A stretch of 41,002 nucleotides of DNA from UBA4246 sp045113695 (lineage in GTDB: Bacteria; Bacillota; Clostridia; Christensenellales; Aristaeellaceae), in contig JBGUJG010000117.1 in the NCBI GenBank assembly GCA_045113695.1, positions 1-41,002 on the forward strand, written 5' to 3'. Numbering within the stretch: the stretch's first letter is position 1; every line of letters starts with the position of its first letter. Shown here one piece after another: positions 8,369 to 15,786 of this stretch. Position numbers and translations under genes: made by a program. The notes beneath the pieces were generated by a model, which made no database searches, was not told the DNA's origin, and saw only the letters and a list, made by a program, of their open reading frames with translations.

Positions 8369-9340
8369 ATGAAAAATATCTGGAAGGACGGTGTCCTGGG
8401 GGTTGTGACCGGCGACGCGCTGGGCTGCCCCGTGGAATTTGAAACAAGGGAACAGGTTGCCGGGCATCCCGTTACAGGCATGCAGGGCTGGGGGACGTTC
8501 AACCTTCCCTCCGGATCCTGGACAGACGACAGCAGCCTGACGCTGGCACTGCTGGAGAGTATCGGAAGGCTCAGAACCATTGATCTGAATGACATCATGG
8601 AAAACTTCGTCAAATGGCTGTATCAGGGGGAATTCACTCCCTTCTGCCGCGCCTTTGACGTCGGCCGCGGAACCATGAACGCCATCAGAAAGTTCAAAGC
8701 TGCCCGCAAACCGCTTAAATGCGGCGGTTATGAGGAGTGGAACAACGGCAACGGCAGCCTGATGCGCATCCTCCCGGCCTGCCTGTACTGCTGTGAAAAG
8801 CAGCTCAGCGATCCGGAAGCCGTCTCCGTCATCCATCAGGTCGGCAGCCTGACCCATGCGCACATCTGTTCGAATATCGCCTGCGGCCTGTATTACTTCA
8901 TGGTCAAAGCGATTCTGTCCGAAGAAGGAACACTGACGCAGCGGCTCCGGGCCGGACTGGACCGCGGATTCGCATACTACAAAGAAGCGCTTGCAGATCA
9001 GGAATATGTCAGACGCTACGACCGGCTCCGGGATCCGGTGCTGTTCGCGTCCCTCCCGGCGGAACAGATCCGCAGCAGCGGCTATGTGGTGGATACGCTG
9101 GAAGCGGCCGTCTGGTCGCTGTTACAGACGGATTCCTTTGAAAGCGCTCTGCTCAAAGCGGTCAATCTCGGGGATGACACCGACACGGTCGGTGCCGTCA
9201 CCGGCGGCCTGGCCGGGCTATATTACGGCTGGGAGACGATTCCGAAGGATTGGCTGAACGTTCTCCAGCGTCTGAACTGGATCAGCGGACTCTGTGAAAA
9301 CGTCCTGAATGATCCGGACAACGAAACGGCCCAGGCATAA
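8369..9340 (+). CDS. ADP-ribosylglycohydrolase (ARH/DraG family)
   Basis: Removes ADP-ribose from proteins or small molecules, using two divalent metals. Metal ligands are visible at both ends of the 323-residue chain: TDDS at 52-55, preceded by the family opening GVVTGDALGCPVEF, and LGDDTDTVGAVTGGLAG near 267-283. Length and architecture match the family. It is cytosolic, with no signal peptide. A GGAAGGAGG precedes the ATG. It is the second ADP-ribose-cleaving enzyme within 5 kb, after the macrodomain at 3946, and uses an unrelated fold; together they would reverse modifications on different acceptor residues. No ADP-ribosyltransferase gene is apparent in the window. Confidence 0.93.
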   Translation: MKNIWKDGVLGVVTGDALGCPVEFETREQVAGHPVTGMQGWGTFNLPSGSWTDDSSLTLALLESIGRLRTIDLNDIMENFVKWLYQGEFTPFCRAFDVGRGTMNAIRKFKAARKPLKCGGYEEWNNGNGSLMRILPACLYCCEKQLSDPEAVSVIHQVGSLTHAHICSNIACGLYYFMVKAILSEEGTLTQRLRAGLDRGFAYYKEALADQEYVRRYDRLRDPVLFASLPAEQIRSSGYVVDTLEAAVWSLLQTDSFESALLKAVNLGDDTDTVGAVTGGLAGLYYGWETIPKDWLNVLQRLNWISGLCENVLNDPDNETAQA

Positions 9341-9353
9341 GGAGAGCGGCAAT

Positions 9354-10481
9354 ATGATCAAACATACTCCCATCCGGAAGAACGGACAGGAAGGCAAAGC
9401 TTATCATCCGTTCGGTCCTGCCGCGGCCCGGGAAGCCCTGGCGTTTCACCGGACCCTGCCCGGATACTCCCCCACGCCTCTGGCCGAACTGCGCGGGCTG
9501 GCAGGTGCGCTGGGCCTGAAAGGCCTGTATGTCAAGGACGAAAGCGCCCGGTTCGGCCTGAACTCGTTTAAAAGCCTCGGCGGGAGCTTCGCGATGCGGA
9601 AGCTCCTCTCGGAAGGACCGGCCACGCAGACCTTCGTCACCGCGACCGACGGCAATCACGGCCGGGGCGTCGCCTGGGCCGCCAGGACGCTCGGACAGAA
9701 AGCAGTCGTCTGCCTGCCCAGAGGAACGGCACAGGAACGGCTTGACAACATCCTGTGCCTGGGAGCGCAGGCAGAAATCACGGAATACGAATATGACGAC
9801 TGCGTGCGCCATGCCCTGGCCATGTCCAGGGAAAACGGCTGGACCCTGATCCAGGATACAGCCTGGGAAGGGTATGAAATAATCCCAGCCCTGATCATGC
9901 AGGGCTATACCACGATGGGGCTTGAAATCACCGAGCAGCTGAAGGGCGTCCGGCCGACGCACATTTTCCTGCAGGCCGGCGTCGGCTCGATGGCCGGCGC
10001 GCTGACGGACTTTTTTGCCGGCTTTTATCCGGATGAAAAACCAGTCGTCACAATCGTTGAGCCCGCCGGCGCGGCGTGTTTCTATGAAACGGCGCTCGCG
10101 AATGACGGAAAGCGCCATTTTGTCCGCGGCATGCATACGATCATGGCCGGCCTGTGCTGTGGCGAGCCCTGCACCATCGCCTGGGATATCATCAGCAGGC
10201 ATGCGCACCACGTGATCGCCTGCGAAGACCGCACAGCGGCAGACGGCATGCGCATCCTGGGCAGTCCCCTGCCGGGAGACCGGCAGATCATTTCCGGGGA
10301 AAGCGGCGCCGCCACAGCAGGCGCGGTCTGCGAACTGATGACGGAAAAGGACTGCCGGGAGATCAGGGAATCGATCGGTCTGAACAGTGATTCCGTTGTC
10401 CTGTGCATCAGCACGGAAGGCGATACCGACCGGCAGAATTACCGGGATATCGTCTGGTACGGAGCGTACGGAAGGCCGTAA
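9354..10481 (+). CDS. dpaL: Diaminopropionate ammonia-lyase
   Basis: PLP enzyme that converts 2,3-diaminopropionate to pyruvate and two ammonia molecules; 375 residues. The PLP lysine is in RFGLNSFKSLGG, and glycine-rich phosphate-binding residues follow (TATDGNHGRGVAWAA), as in YgeX and fold-type II relatives such as threonine synthase. The ATG at 9354 is preceded by GGAGAG; an in-frame upstream codon at 9309 would overlap the previous gene and is not needed. It begins 13 bases after the ADP-ribosylglycohydrolase gene, so the two are probably co-transcribed, although no functional link is obvious. A convergent terminator follows. Confidence 0.9.
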   Translation: MIKHTPIRKNGQEGKAYHPFGPAAAREALAFHRTLPGYSPTPLAELRGLAGALGLKGLYVKDESARFGLNSFKSLGGSFAMRKLLSEGPATQTFVTATDGNHGRGVAWAARTLGQKAVVCLPRGTAQERLDNILCLGAQAEITEYEYDDCVRHALAMSRENGWTLIQDTAWEGYEIIPALIMQGYTTMGLEITEQLKGVRPTHIFLQAGVGSMAGALTDFFAGFYPDEKPVVTIVEPAGAACFYETALANDGKRHFVRGMHTIMAGLCCGEPCTIAWDIISRHAHHVIACEDRTAADGMRILGSPLPGDRQIISGESGAATAGAVCELMTEKDCREIRESIGLNSDSVVLCISTEGDTDRQNYRDIVWYGAYGRP

Positions 10482-10501
10482 AAACGCAGCATGAAGCAAA
10501 C

Positions 10502-10556
10502 AAAAAAAACGCCTGGTGCGGCAAGCGGCTCTGCTTGCACGGTCAGGCGTTTTACT
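10502..10556. terminator. Bidirectional terminator between dpaL and rplT
   Basis: An interrupted hairpin is framed by AAAACGCCTG-type arms (ACGCCTG with CAGGCGT) and an inner GCAAGC/GCTTGC pairing. A run of eight A on the left gives a T run for minus-strand transcripts of the ribosomal operon, and TTTTACTTT on the right serves dpaL. Confidence 0.75.
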
Positions 10557-10566
10557 TTGAAATCAA

Positions 10567-10926
10567 TTATTTGGCCAGCGCTTCCTTGGCGATATCCACC
10601 AGCTGCTTGAAAGCGTCCGCGTCGTTCACGGCCAGGTCAGCCAGCATCTTGCGGTTGACTTCGATGTTCTTCTTCTTCAGGCCGTTGATGAACGTGGAAT
10701 AGCTCATGCCGTTCAGACGGGTGGCGGCGTTGATGCGGGTGATCCACAGGCGACGGAAGTCGCGCTTGCGCAGTTTCCGGCCGATGTAGGCGTAGCGCAG
10801 GGAACGGCGGACCTGTTCACTGGCAGTACGGTACTGTTTGGATTTCGCGCCAAAATAGCCTTTCGCCAGCTTCAACACCTTGCGGCGTTTCTTATGAGCA
10901 TTGACTGCCCTTTTAATTCTTGCCAT
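10567..10926 (-). CDS. rplT: Large ribosomal subunit protein bL20
   Basis: A 119-residue bL20, the normal length, starting MARIKRAVNAHKKRRK, with the basic N-terminal extension that threads into 23S rRNA and the conserved AYIGRKLRKRDFR and NGMSYS segments. It is needed for early 50S assembly. It is the last gene of infC-rpmI-rplT, transcribed leftward, 28 bases after rpmI. In Firmicutes L20 represses its own operon by binding the leader; a fitting leader lies at 11829-11958. Confidence 0.98.
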   Translation of the reverse strand: MARIKRAVNAHKKRRKVLKLAKGYFGAKSKQYRTASEQVRRSLRYAYIGRKLRKRDFRRLWITRINAATRLNGMSYSTFINGLKKKNIEVNRKMLADLAVNDADAFKQLVDIAKEALAK

Positions 10927-10954
10927 GACAATAACCTCCTTACTGGCTTATGGC

Positions 10955-11155
10955 TTATTTGTAGGGAATCAGGGTGCGGATGGTGGCCGCTTCCGCTTTG
11001 TTCTGCAGGACGCCGCCCTTGCGCAGATGACGGATGCGCTTGGTGGTCTTCTTGTTGAGGATGTGGTTCGCGTTCATCTTTTTATGCTTCACCTTACCCG
11101 TTTTGGTCAGGGAGAAGCGCTTGGCTGCACCACGGTGCGTCTTTTGTTTCGGCAT
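10955..11155 (-). CDS. rpmI: Large ribosomal subunit protein bL35
   Basis: A 66-residue bL35 starting MPKQKTHRGAAKRFSLTKTGK, the standard small basic protein of the 50S subunit. It has AGGAGG upstream on the minus strand. It lies between infC and rplT in the canonical order. The 103 bases to infC contain GC-rich palindromic sequence (GCCGGC repeats) but no T run, so readthrough within the operon is expected. Confidence 0.98.
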   Translation of the reverse strand: MPKQKTHRGAAKRFSLTKTGKVKHKKMNANHILNKKTTKRIRHLRKGGVLQNKAEAATIRTLIPYK

Positions 11156-11258
11156 TTTCAGTTCCTCCTTCCAGGATGGTGATCGGAAAGCGCCTGCCGT
11201 CAGGGCGTACCCCGGGCCGCTTTCCGGCCGGGCCGGCTTCCCGCCGGCCGGGCATGCT

Positions 11259-11828
11259 TCAAGCCTTTGCAGCCGGTTTCTCCGGCCGCGCCGGACGTTC
11301 AGCCTTTTGAGGCTTATCCGCTGGTTTGGGCGCCAGAATCATCAGCATGTTGCGGCCTTCCATCGTGGGCCTGCGCTCGACGACGGCATAATCCTTCACC
11401 CGCTCGATAAAGTCGTTCATGACCTGCATGCCGATGTCGGTATGCGTGATCTGACGGCCGCGGAAACGGATGGAGACCTTGACCTTGTTCCCGTCCTGCA
11501 GGAACTTGACCGCGTTGCGCGCCTTGATGGCCACGTCATTCTCACCGATGGTGGCAGAAAGCTGCACTTCCTTGATTTCAATGACCTTCTGGTTTTTGCG
11601 GAGTTCCTTCTCCCGCTTGGACTGCTCGTAGCGGTGCTTGTCATAGTCAAGCAGCTTGCAGACAGGCGGCTGAGCGTTGGGAACGATTTTCACCAGATCC
11701 AGTTCCGCCTCTTCCGCCAGTTCCAGTGCCCGGCGAATCGGGACAATGCCCAGCTGAGCGCCGTCCGCGCCGATCAGGCGGACCTCACGGTCACGAATTT
11801 CCTCATTGATTTGCAGTTCCGTGTTGAT
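11259..11828 (-). CDS. infC: Translation initiation factor IF-3, with a non-canonical ATC start
   Basis: IF-3 binds the 30S subunit, rejects poor start codons and prevents premature 50S joining. The conserved N-terminal sequence INEEIRDREVRLIGADG is encoded upstream of any ATG, GTG or TTG in frame. The first usable standard codon (GTG at 11693) falls inside LVKIVPNAQPP and would delete about 45 residues of the N-domain. The ATC at 11828-11826 lies 9 bases after GGAGG and gives 189 residues, close to the family norm; a second ATC at 11834 is only three bases from the GGAGG. An AUU/AUC-type start is the known basis of IF-3 autoregulation, because IF-3 itself discriminates against it. Confidence 0.95.
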   Translation of the reverse strand: MNTELQINEEIRDREVRLIGADGAQLGIVPIRRALELAEEAELDLVKIVPNAQPPVCKLLDYDKHRYEQSKREKELRKNQKVIEIKEVQLSATIGENDVAIKARNAVKFLQDGNKVKVSIRFRGRQITHTDIGMQVMNDFIERVKDYAVVERRPTMEGRNMLMILAPKPADKPQKAERPARPEKPAAKA

Positions 11829-11958
11829 GACGATGCACCTCCAAATAAAAATCAGCGGGCAGAACTACCCGCTGACAGAATGACGGAAATCATCTGGTTT
11901 GCCATGTACCCGTACAGCGTGAGCCGGACGGAGAGAAGCGGGCAGCTTCTGCTTTCAC
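11829..11958 (-). promoter_or_regulatory. infC operon leader, L20-type transcription attenuator
   Basis: The roughly 130-base leader holds two mutually exclusive folds on the minus strand. The terminator pairs CAGCGGG with CCCGCTG (11874-11868 and 11859-11853). An upstream segment CUGCCCGCU (11945-11937) can instead pair over nine bases, including one G-U, with AGCGGGUAG (11873-11865), which contains most of the terminator's left arm; this would be the antiterminator. The same upstream segment also forms its own AGAAGC hairpin. Position and logic match the Firmicutes L20 leader, in which L20 binding promotes termination. Assignment to that family is inference; the alternative pairings are read directly. 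Confidence 0.75.
11845..11874 (-). terminator. Attenuator terminator inside the infC leader
   Basis: A seven-base GC-rich stem with an eight-base loop is followed on the minus strand by ATTTTTATTT, ending directly at the GGAGG of infC. A terminator in this place only makes sense as a regulated one. Confidence 0.8.
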
Positions 11959-11965
11959 GATGGGC

Positions 11966-11994
11966 ATTTTATCATGTTTCCGATGGGCTGTCAA
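11966..11994 (-). promoter_or_regulatory. Sigma-A promoter of the infC-rpmI-rplT operon
   Basis: On the minus strand TTGACA (11994-11989) and TAAAAT (11971-11966) are separated by 17 bases. The -35 is perfect consensus and the -10 matches five of six. Confidence 0.85.
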
Positions 11995-12033
11995 TCACTT
12001 TTTCGATGTTTTTTGTACTGCTCCGTGTGTTTT

Positions 12034-13893
12034 TCAAGGTTCATTCCGCTGCAGCAGGGTCAGCAGGTAGACAAACTCCTCCTTGAACGCGTCCCCCGTG
12101 ACGGACGGGCAGCTGCGTGCCAGGGAAAGCGCGCTGTCCCAGGAGGCGCCACCTTTGAATTCGCTGTCTCTCAGCAGCATCCCCGTTTCCGCGACGCTGG
12201 CCGCGAAGCGCATGTTTTCAGGAAGTTCCTCCAGCGGCTCCCCGGCCAGCGGCCAGGTTTCCGGAACGCTTTCCTCACGGCCGGGCTTTTTGTACCGGAT
12301 GCTCAGGGTCAGCCACTCACCGCTGTCACCGGCCGCTTCCTTCTGATAGCGGCTTTCCGGCGTATTGACCTTGAACGCGCTCCCGGCCGGCACGATCTCA
12401 TACAGGGCCGTCACCCGGTGGCCGCTGCCGATCTCTCCCCCGTCTTTGGTATCGTCCGTGAAATCCTCCGCGGCCATCACACGGTCTTCATAGCCGATCA
12501 GACGGTAGGCGCTGACCCTGGCGGGGTTGAAATCCAGCTGAAGCTTGACATCCCGGGCAACCTCCACAAAGGTGCCGCCGGCCTCCGTCACCAGGGCACG
12601 CCTGGCCTCAAACACGCTGTCCAGATAGTAATAGTTGCCGTCGCCGTAGTCAGCCAGTGCCTCGAGCTTGTTGTCCTTGTAGTTGCCGTAGCCTACGCCC
12701 AGCATGGTCAGCCGGGTGCCGCCCCGCTTCTTTTCCATCACCAGGCGCGCCAGGTCTCCTTCACTGGTCATGCCGACGTTGAAGTCCCCGTCGGTCGCCA
12801 TGATGATCCGGTTGACGCCGCCGGGCACCGCAAAGCGCTCCGCCAGCTGATACGCCGTCTGGATCCCGGCGGCGCTGTTGGTGCTTCCGCCCGCTTCCAG
12901 CCCCTGGATGGCTTCGCCGATGCGGGTCTTGTCCGCCGCGGAAACGCCCGAAAGCACGACCTCGTCCCGGGATGCATAGGTCACCAGGGAAACGGTATCC
13001 GAAGGCTCCAGCACATCCAGCAGCAGCAGGAAGGCGCGCTTGACCAGGTCCAGCCGTTTCTCGCCGAACATGGAACCGGAAACGTCGATCAGGAAGACAA
13101 GGTTGTGCGGCGGCCGGTCCTCCGGCATGACGGTCTTGGCCTGCAGTCCCACCTGCAGCAGCAGGGTCTCCCCGTTCCACGGGCAGGGCGCCAGGGCCAT
13201 GGTCACGCCGAAGGGGCTGTCCCCCTCGGGGCCGGCGTAATCGTAATGGAAGTAATTGAGCATCTCCTCGATGCGCACCGCGTCCGCCGGAACTTCTTTG
13301 CCCGCCAGGATCAGGGAGCGCAGCTGGGCATAGGACGCCGTATCCACATCCGCCGCGAAGGTGGACAAGGGATTCACCGAAGCGCTCTGGAAACCGTTTT
13401 CCCGGATCAAGGTATATTCGTTGGTATTCCAGGCAGGCTTCGCTTCGCGGCCGCCTTTGGGCATAAAGGCGTTTCCGGCATTCGGCATGGATGTTGTCAT
13501 CACGCTTCTCATGCCCAGCGCCGCCATCGGCTCTGCCGGAGCGCCGTCAAACAGCATGTCTTCTTCATACTCCGCCGCTTCCTCCGGCATCTGGCGCGGA
13601 GCCGGCACGGCGCTTCCGGAAAACAGGACCGCCAGGGTTCTCGCATCCGCCATGCCGGTGGCCAGCAGGCTGTTGCGCCGCTGGAAGGCCGTGAGCGCCT
13701 GTTCGGTCGCTTCGTCAAAGGTCCCTGTCGGGTCCCGGTCAAGATAGCCAAGCTCATGCAGGCGGGTCTGGATTTCCGTCACACGGTCCCCCTGGTCTCC
13801 CCGCATGATGATGGTTTCGGCCGGCGCCGCGGGCAGCAGGCCGAGCATCAGCGCGCATGCCAGAATCAGGGACAGCCATTTCATGTTTCTCAT
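12034..13893 (-). CDS. Secreted vWA protein with N-terminal peptidoglycan-binding domain (YfbK-like)
   Basis: A 619-residue exported protein. Residues 1-25 are a signal peptide ending PAAPA without a lipobox. Residues 33-93 form a PG_binding_1 domain (GDQGDRVTEIQTRLHELGYL ... FDEATEQALTAFQ), which should hold it on the cell wall. After a Met/Pro/acidic linker comes the conserved N-terminal region of YfbK-type vWA proteins (about 157-235), then the vWA domain with MIDAS D270-x-S272-G-S274 (FLIDVSGSM), a Thr in GGSTNSAAG and an Asp in MATDGDFN. The C-terminal region (about 440-619) matches the DUF3520-type domain of that family. The joining of wall binding with vWA suggests a surface scaffold or adhesin. 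AAAGGAGG lies 8 bases before the ATG. Confidence 0.9.
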   Translation of the reverse strand: MRNMKWLSLILACALMLGLLPAAPAETIIMRGDQGDRVTEIQTRLHELGYLDRDPTGTFDEATEQALTAFQRRNSLLATGMADARTLAVLFSGSAVPAPRQMPEEAAEYEEDMLFDGAPAEPMAALGMRSVMTTSMPNAGNAFMPKGGREAKPAWNTNEYTLIRENGFQSASVNPLSTFAADVDTASYAQLRSLILAGKEVPADAVRIEEMLNYFHYDYAGPEGDSPFGVTMALAPCPWNGETLLLQVGLQAKTVMPEDRPPHNLVFLIDVSGSMFGEKRLDLVKRAFLLLLDVLEPSDTVSLVTYASRDEVVLSGVSAADKTRIGEAIQGLEAGGSTNSAAGIQTAYQLAERFAVPGGVNRIIMATDGDFNVGMTSEGDLARLVMEKKRGGTRLTMLGVGYGNYKDNKLEALADYGDGNYYYLDSVFEARRALVTEAGGTFVEVARDVKLQLDFNPARVSAYRLIGYEDRVMAAEDFTDDTKDGGEIGSGHRVTALYEIVPAGSAFKVNTPESRYQKEAAGDSGEWLTLSIRYKKPGREESVPETWPLAGEPLEELPENMRFAASVAETGMLLRDSEFKGGASWDSALSLARSCPSVTGDAFKEEFVYLLTLLQRNEP

Positions 13894-14001
13894 GGAATTA
13901 TCCTCCTTTCGGTTTGAAAGCCCATACGCTGCGGATCGATCGGCGGCGGACCGCGCCGCAGTTTCCGTTCCGTCCGTCTGTTCTCACCATATCAGACGGA
14001 G

Positions 14002-14051
14002 AAAAAACAAAAAAGTTCCCGCAAAGCAGAATTTTTTCTGCTCCGCGGGAA
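14002..14051 (-). terminator. Terminator of tyrS
   Basis: On the minus strand TTCCCGC...AGCAGAA folds back on TTCTGCT...GCGGGAA through two stems, with a small asymmetric internal loop, followed by CTTTTTTGTTTTTTC. This is a strong Rho-independent terminator between tyrS and the vWA gene. Confidence 0.85.
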
Positions 14052-14073
14052 AGAATACGACTGCCTGTCCGGA

Positions 14074-15321
14074 TTACTCTGCGATCACCTTGTGGAAAAC
14101 CTTTTTGCCGCGGCGGATCATGACGCCGTTCGCCAGCTGTTCCGGGGTGCACACGCTGTCGATGGACTCGGGCTTCTCGCCGTCAAAGGTGACGCCGCCC
14201 TGTTCGATGAGCTTCCTTGCTTTGGACTTGCTCTCCGCCAGGCGGGAGAGGACCAGCAGATCGACCACATTGCAGCCGCCTGCCGGCACGTCCGCTTTGG
14301 AGATCACGGTCTTTGGCATGTTCGCGTCGTCTCCGCCGCCCGTAAAGAGGGACATCGCGGTCGCCTCGGCCTTCTGCGCCTCTTCCTCGCCGTGGACCAG
14401 CGCGGTCAGGGAATGGGCCAGGATCTTTTTCTTTTCGTTGATGCGGGAATCGTCCCAGTGCTCCATCTCTTCGATTTCGCTGAGCGGGATGAAGGTCAGC
14501 ATCCGGATGCACTTCATGACGTCCGCGTCGTCAGTGTTCCGCCAGTACTGGTAGAACTCGTAGGGAGAGGTCTTGGCCGGATCGAGCCAGACGGCGCCCT
14601 TGGCCGTCTTGCCCATCTTCTTGCCCTCGCTGTTGAGGAGCAGGGTGATGGTCATCGCGTACGCATCGTCGCCCTGTTTCTCATCCGTCTGGGTGTATTT
14701 GCGGATCAGCTCGGTGCCGGCCAGCATGTTGCTCCACTGGTCGTCCCCGCCGAACTGCATGTTGCAGCCGTAGTGCTGGTGCAGGTACAGGAAATCGTAG
14801 CTCTGCATGATCATGTAGTTGAATTCAAGGAACGAGAGCCCGCGCTCCATGCGCTGCTTGTAGCACTCCGCCCGCAGCATATTGTTGACGGAGAAGTGCG
14901 GACCGACCTCCCGGAGCATGTCGATCCACCGGAGATTCAGCAGCCAGTCCGCGTTGTTGACGGCAATGGCCTTGTCTTCCCCGAACTCGATGAAGCGCTC
15001 GATCTGCTTTTTGAAGCACTCGCAGTTGTGCTGGATGGTTTCCGGCGCCATCATGCTGCGCATGTCGGTGCGGCCGGTCGGGTCGCCGATGTAGCCGGTG
15101 CCGCCGCCCAGCAGGACCACCGGCTTGTTGCCGGCCATCTGCAGGCGCTTCATCAGGCACAAGGCCATGAAGTGGCCCACATGCAGGGAGTCCGCCGTCG
15201 GGTCAAAGCCGATGTAGAAGCGGGCCCCGCCGCTGTTGATCAGTTCCCGGATCTCCTTTTCGTCCGTCACCTGCGCGATCAGGCCGCGCGCTTCCAGTTC
15301 CTCATAGATGCCCATTTTCAT
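14074..15321 (-). CDS. tyrS: Tyrosine-tRNA ligase
   Basis: Charges tRNA-Tyr with tyrosine. At 415 residues it has the bacterial TyrRS length. The class I signatures are HVGH at 47-50 (SLHVGHFMALC) and KMGKT at 235-239, the family variant of KMSKS. Tyrosine-pocket residues are apparent in YIGFDPTADS and QFGGDDQWSN. The last 70 residues form the S4-like RNA-binding domain (LLVLSRLAESKSKARKLIEQ). Expression is governed by the tyrosine T-box leader immediately upstream and ends at the hairpin near 14002-14051. Confidence 0.97.
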   Translation of the reverse strand: MKMGIYEELEARGLIAQVTDEKEIRELINSGGARFYIGFDPTADSLHVGHFMALCLMKRLQMAGNKPVVLLGGGTGYIGDPTGRTDMRSMMAPETIQHNCECFKKQIERFIEFGEDKAIAVNNADWLLNLRWIDMLREVGPHFSVNNMLRAECYKQRMERGLSFLEFNYMIMQSYDFLYLHQHYGCNMQFGGDDQWSNMLAGTELIRKYTQTDEKQGDDAYAMTITLLLNSEGKKMGKTAKGAVWLDPAKTSPYEFYQYWRNTDDADVMKCIRMLTFIPLSEIEEMEHWDDSRINEKKKILAHSLTALVHGEEEAQKAEATAMSLFTGGGDDANMPKTVISKADVPAGGCNVVDLLVLSRLAESKSKARKLIEQGGVTFDGEKPESIDSVCTPEQLANGVMIRRGKKVFHKVIAE

Positions 15322-15336
15322 AAAACCTCCTGTCAG

Positions 15337-15632
15337 GAAAAAATAAAGCCCCCGTTCCCGGCGTTCGGGAACAGAGGACGACAGGAGCGCTTCGTGGTAC
15401 CACCTCTGCTTCGGACGGTCCCATTAAAAACAAGACCGCCCCTCGACCTGCGCTGTATCGGGCGCGACCGGCCCCGCCTACTGAGAGGACCGAGCTGCGC
15501 TCAGGCCTCCGTTCAGGGAGCGGCTCAGGAGGGTATTCATCCGGCGCCGCCTCCGTCCTCACACCGGCCGGACGGTCTCTTGAAAAGCGGACAGGGGATT
15601 ACTTGGCTCCATCTTCGCCATCTTGGGTACGG
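15337..15632 (-). promoter_or_regulatory. Tyrosine T-box riboswitch leader of tyrS
   Basis: The roughly 300-base leader has the T-box signature on the minus strand at 15409-15391: GCAGAGGTGGTACCACGAA, including UGG-type bases that pair with the acceptor end of uncharged tRNA. Upstream, GAATACCC (about 15537-15531) offers UAC, a tyrosine codon, as specifier at 15535-15533. Downstream, GTTCCCG/CGGGAAC followed by TTTATTTTTT (15350-15337) is the terminator. Uncharged tRNA-Tyr should stabilise the antiterminator and allow tyrS transcription. I have not folded the whole stem I, so the specifier assignment rests on sequence context and the identity of the gene. Confidence 0.9.
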
Positions 15633-15637
15633 GGAGT

Positions 15638-15666
15638 ATTGTACAGGAAAACGGCGAGATTTGCAA
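15638..15666 (-). promoter_or_regulatory. Promoter of the tyrS T-box transcript
   Basis: On the minus strand TTGCAA (15666-15661) and TACAAT (15643-15638) are 17 bases apart. It points away from the pgk promoter, whose -35 begins only 22 bases further right, making a compact back-to-back pair. Confidence 0.8.
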
Positions 15667-15687
15667 GAGGGAAAGCAATTGTTTTTC

Positions 15688-15716
15688 TTGCCATTCCCCT
15701 GCTTCTGTGGTAAGAT
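15688..15716 (+). promoter_or_regulatory. Promoter of pgk
   Basis: TTGCCA (15688-15693) and TAAGAT (15711-15716) have 17-base spacing, giving a short leader of about 65 bases before the pgk start. Confidence 0.7.
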
Positions 15717-15786
15717 ATGGCCGGCGGAAGTGAATCATTCCGCCTGTCACTTATGATTTTCTAATCAATGGAAGGAGTGTTTCCCC

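Noticed and set aside
11259..11693. infC starting at the GTG at 11693 (144 residues)
   Set aside because: It would remove the conserved N-terminal INEEIRDREVRLIG region, which is encoded in frame directly upstream behind a good ribosome site.
14092..15756. Long plus-strand frame of about 550 codons opposite tyrS and its T-box
   Set aside because: It is the complement of a clear tRNA synthetase gene and shows His/Val/Asp-rich shadow composition.
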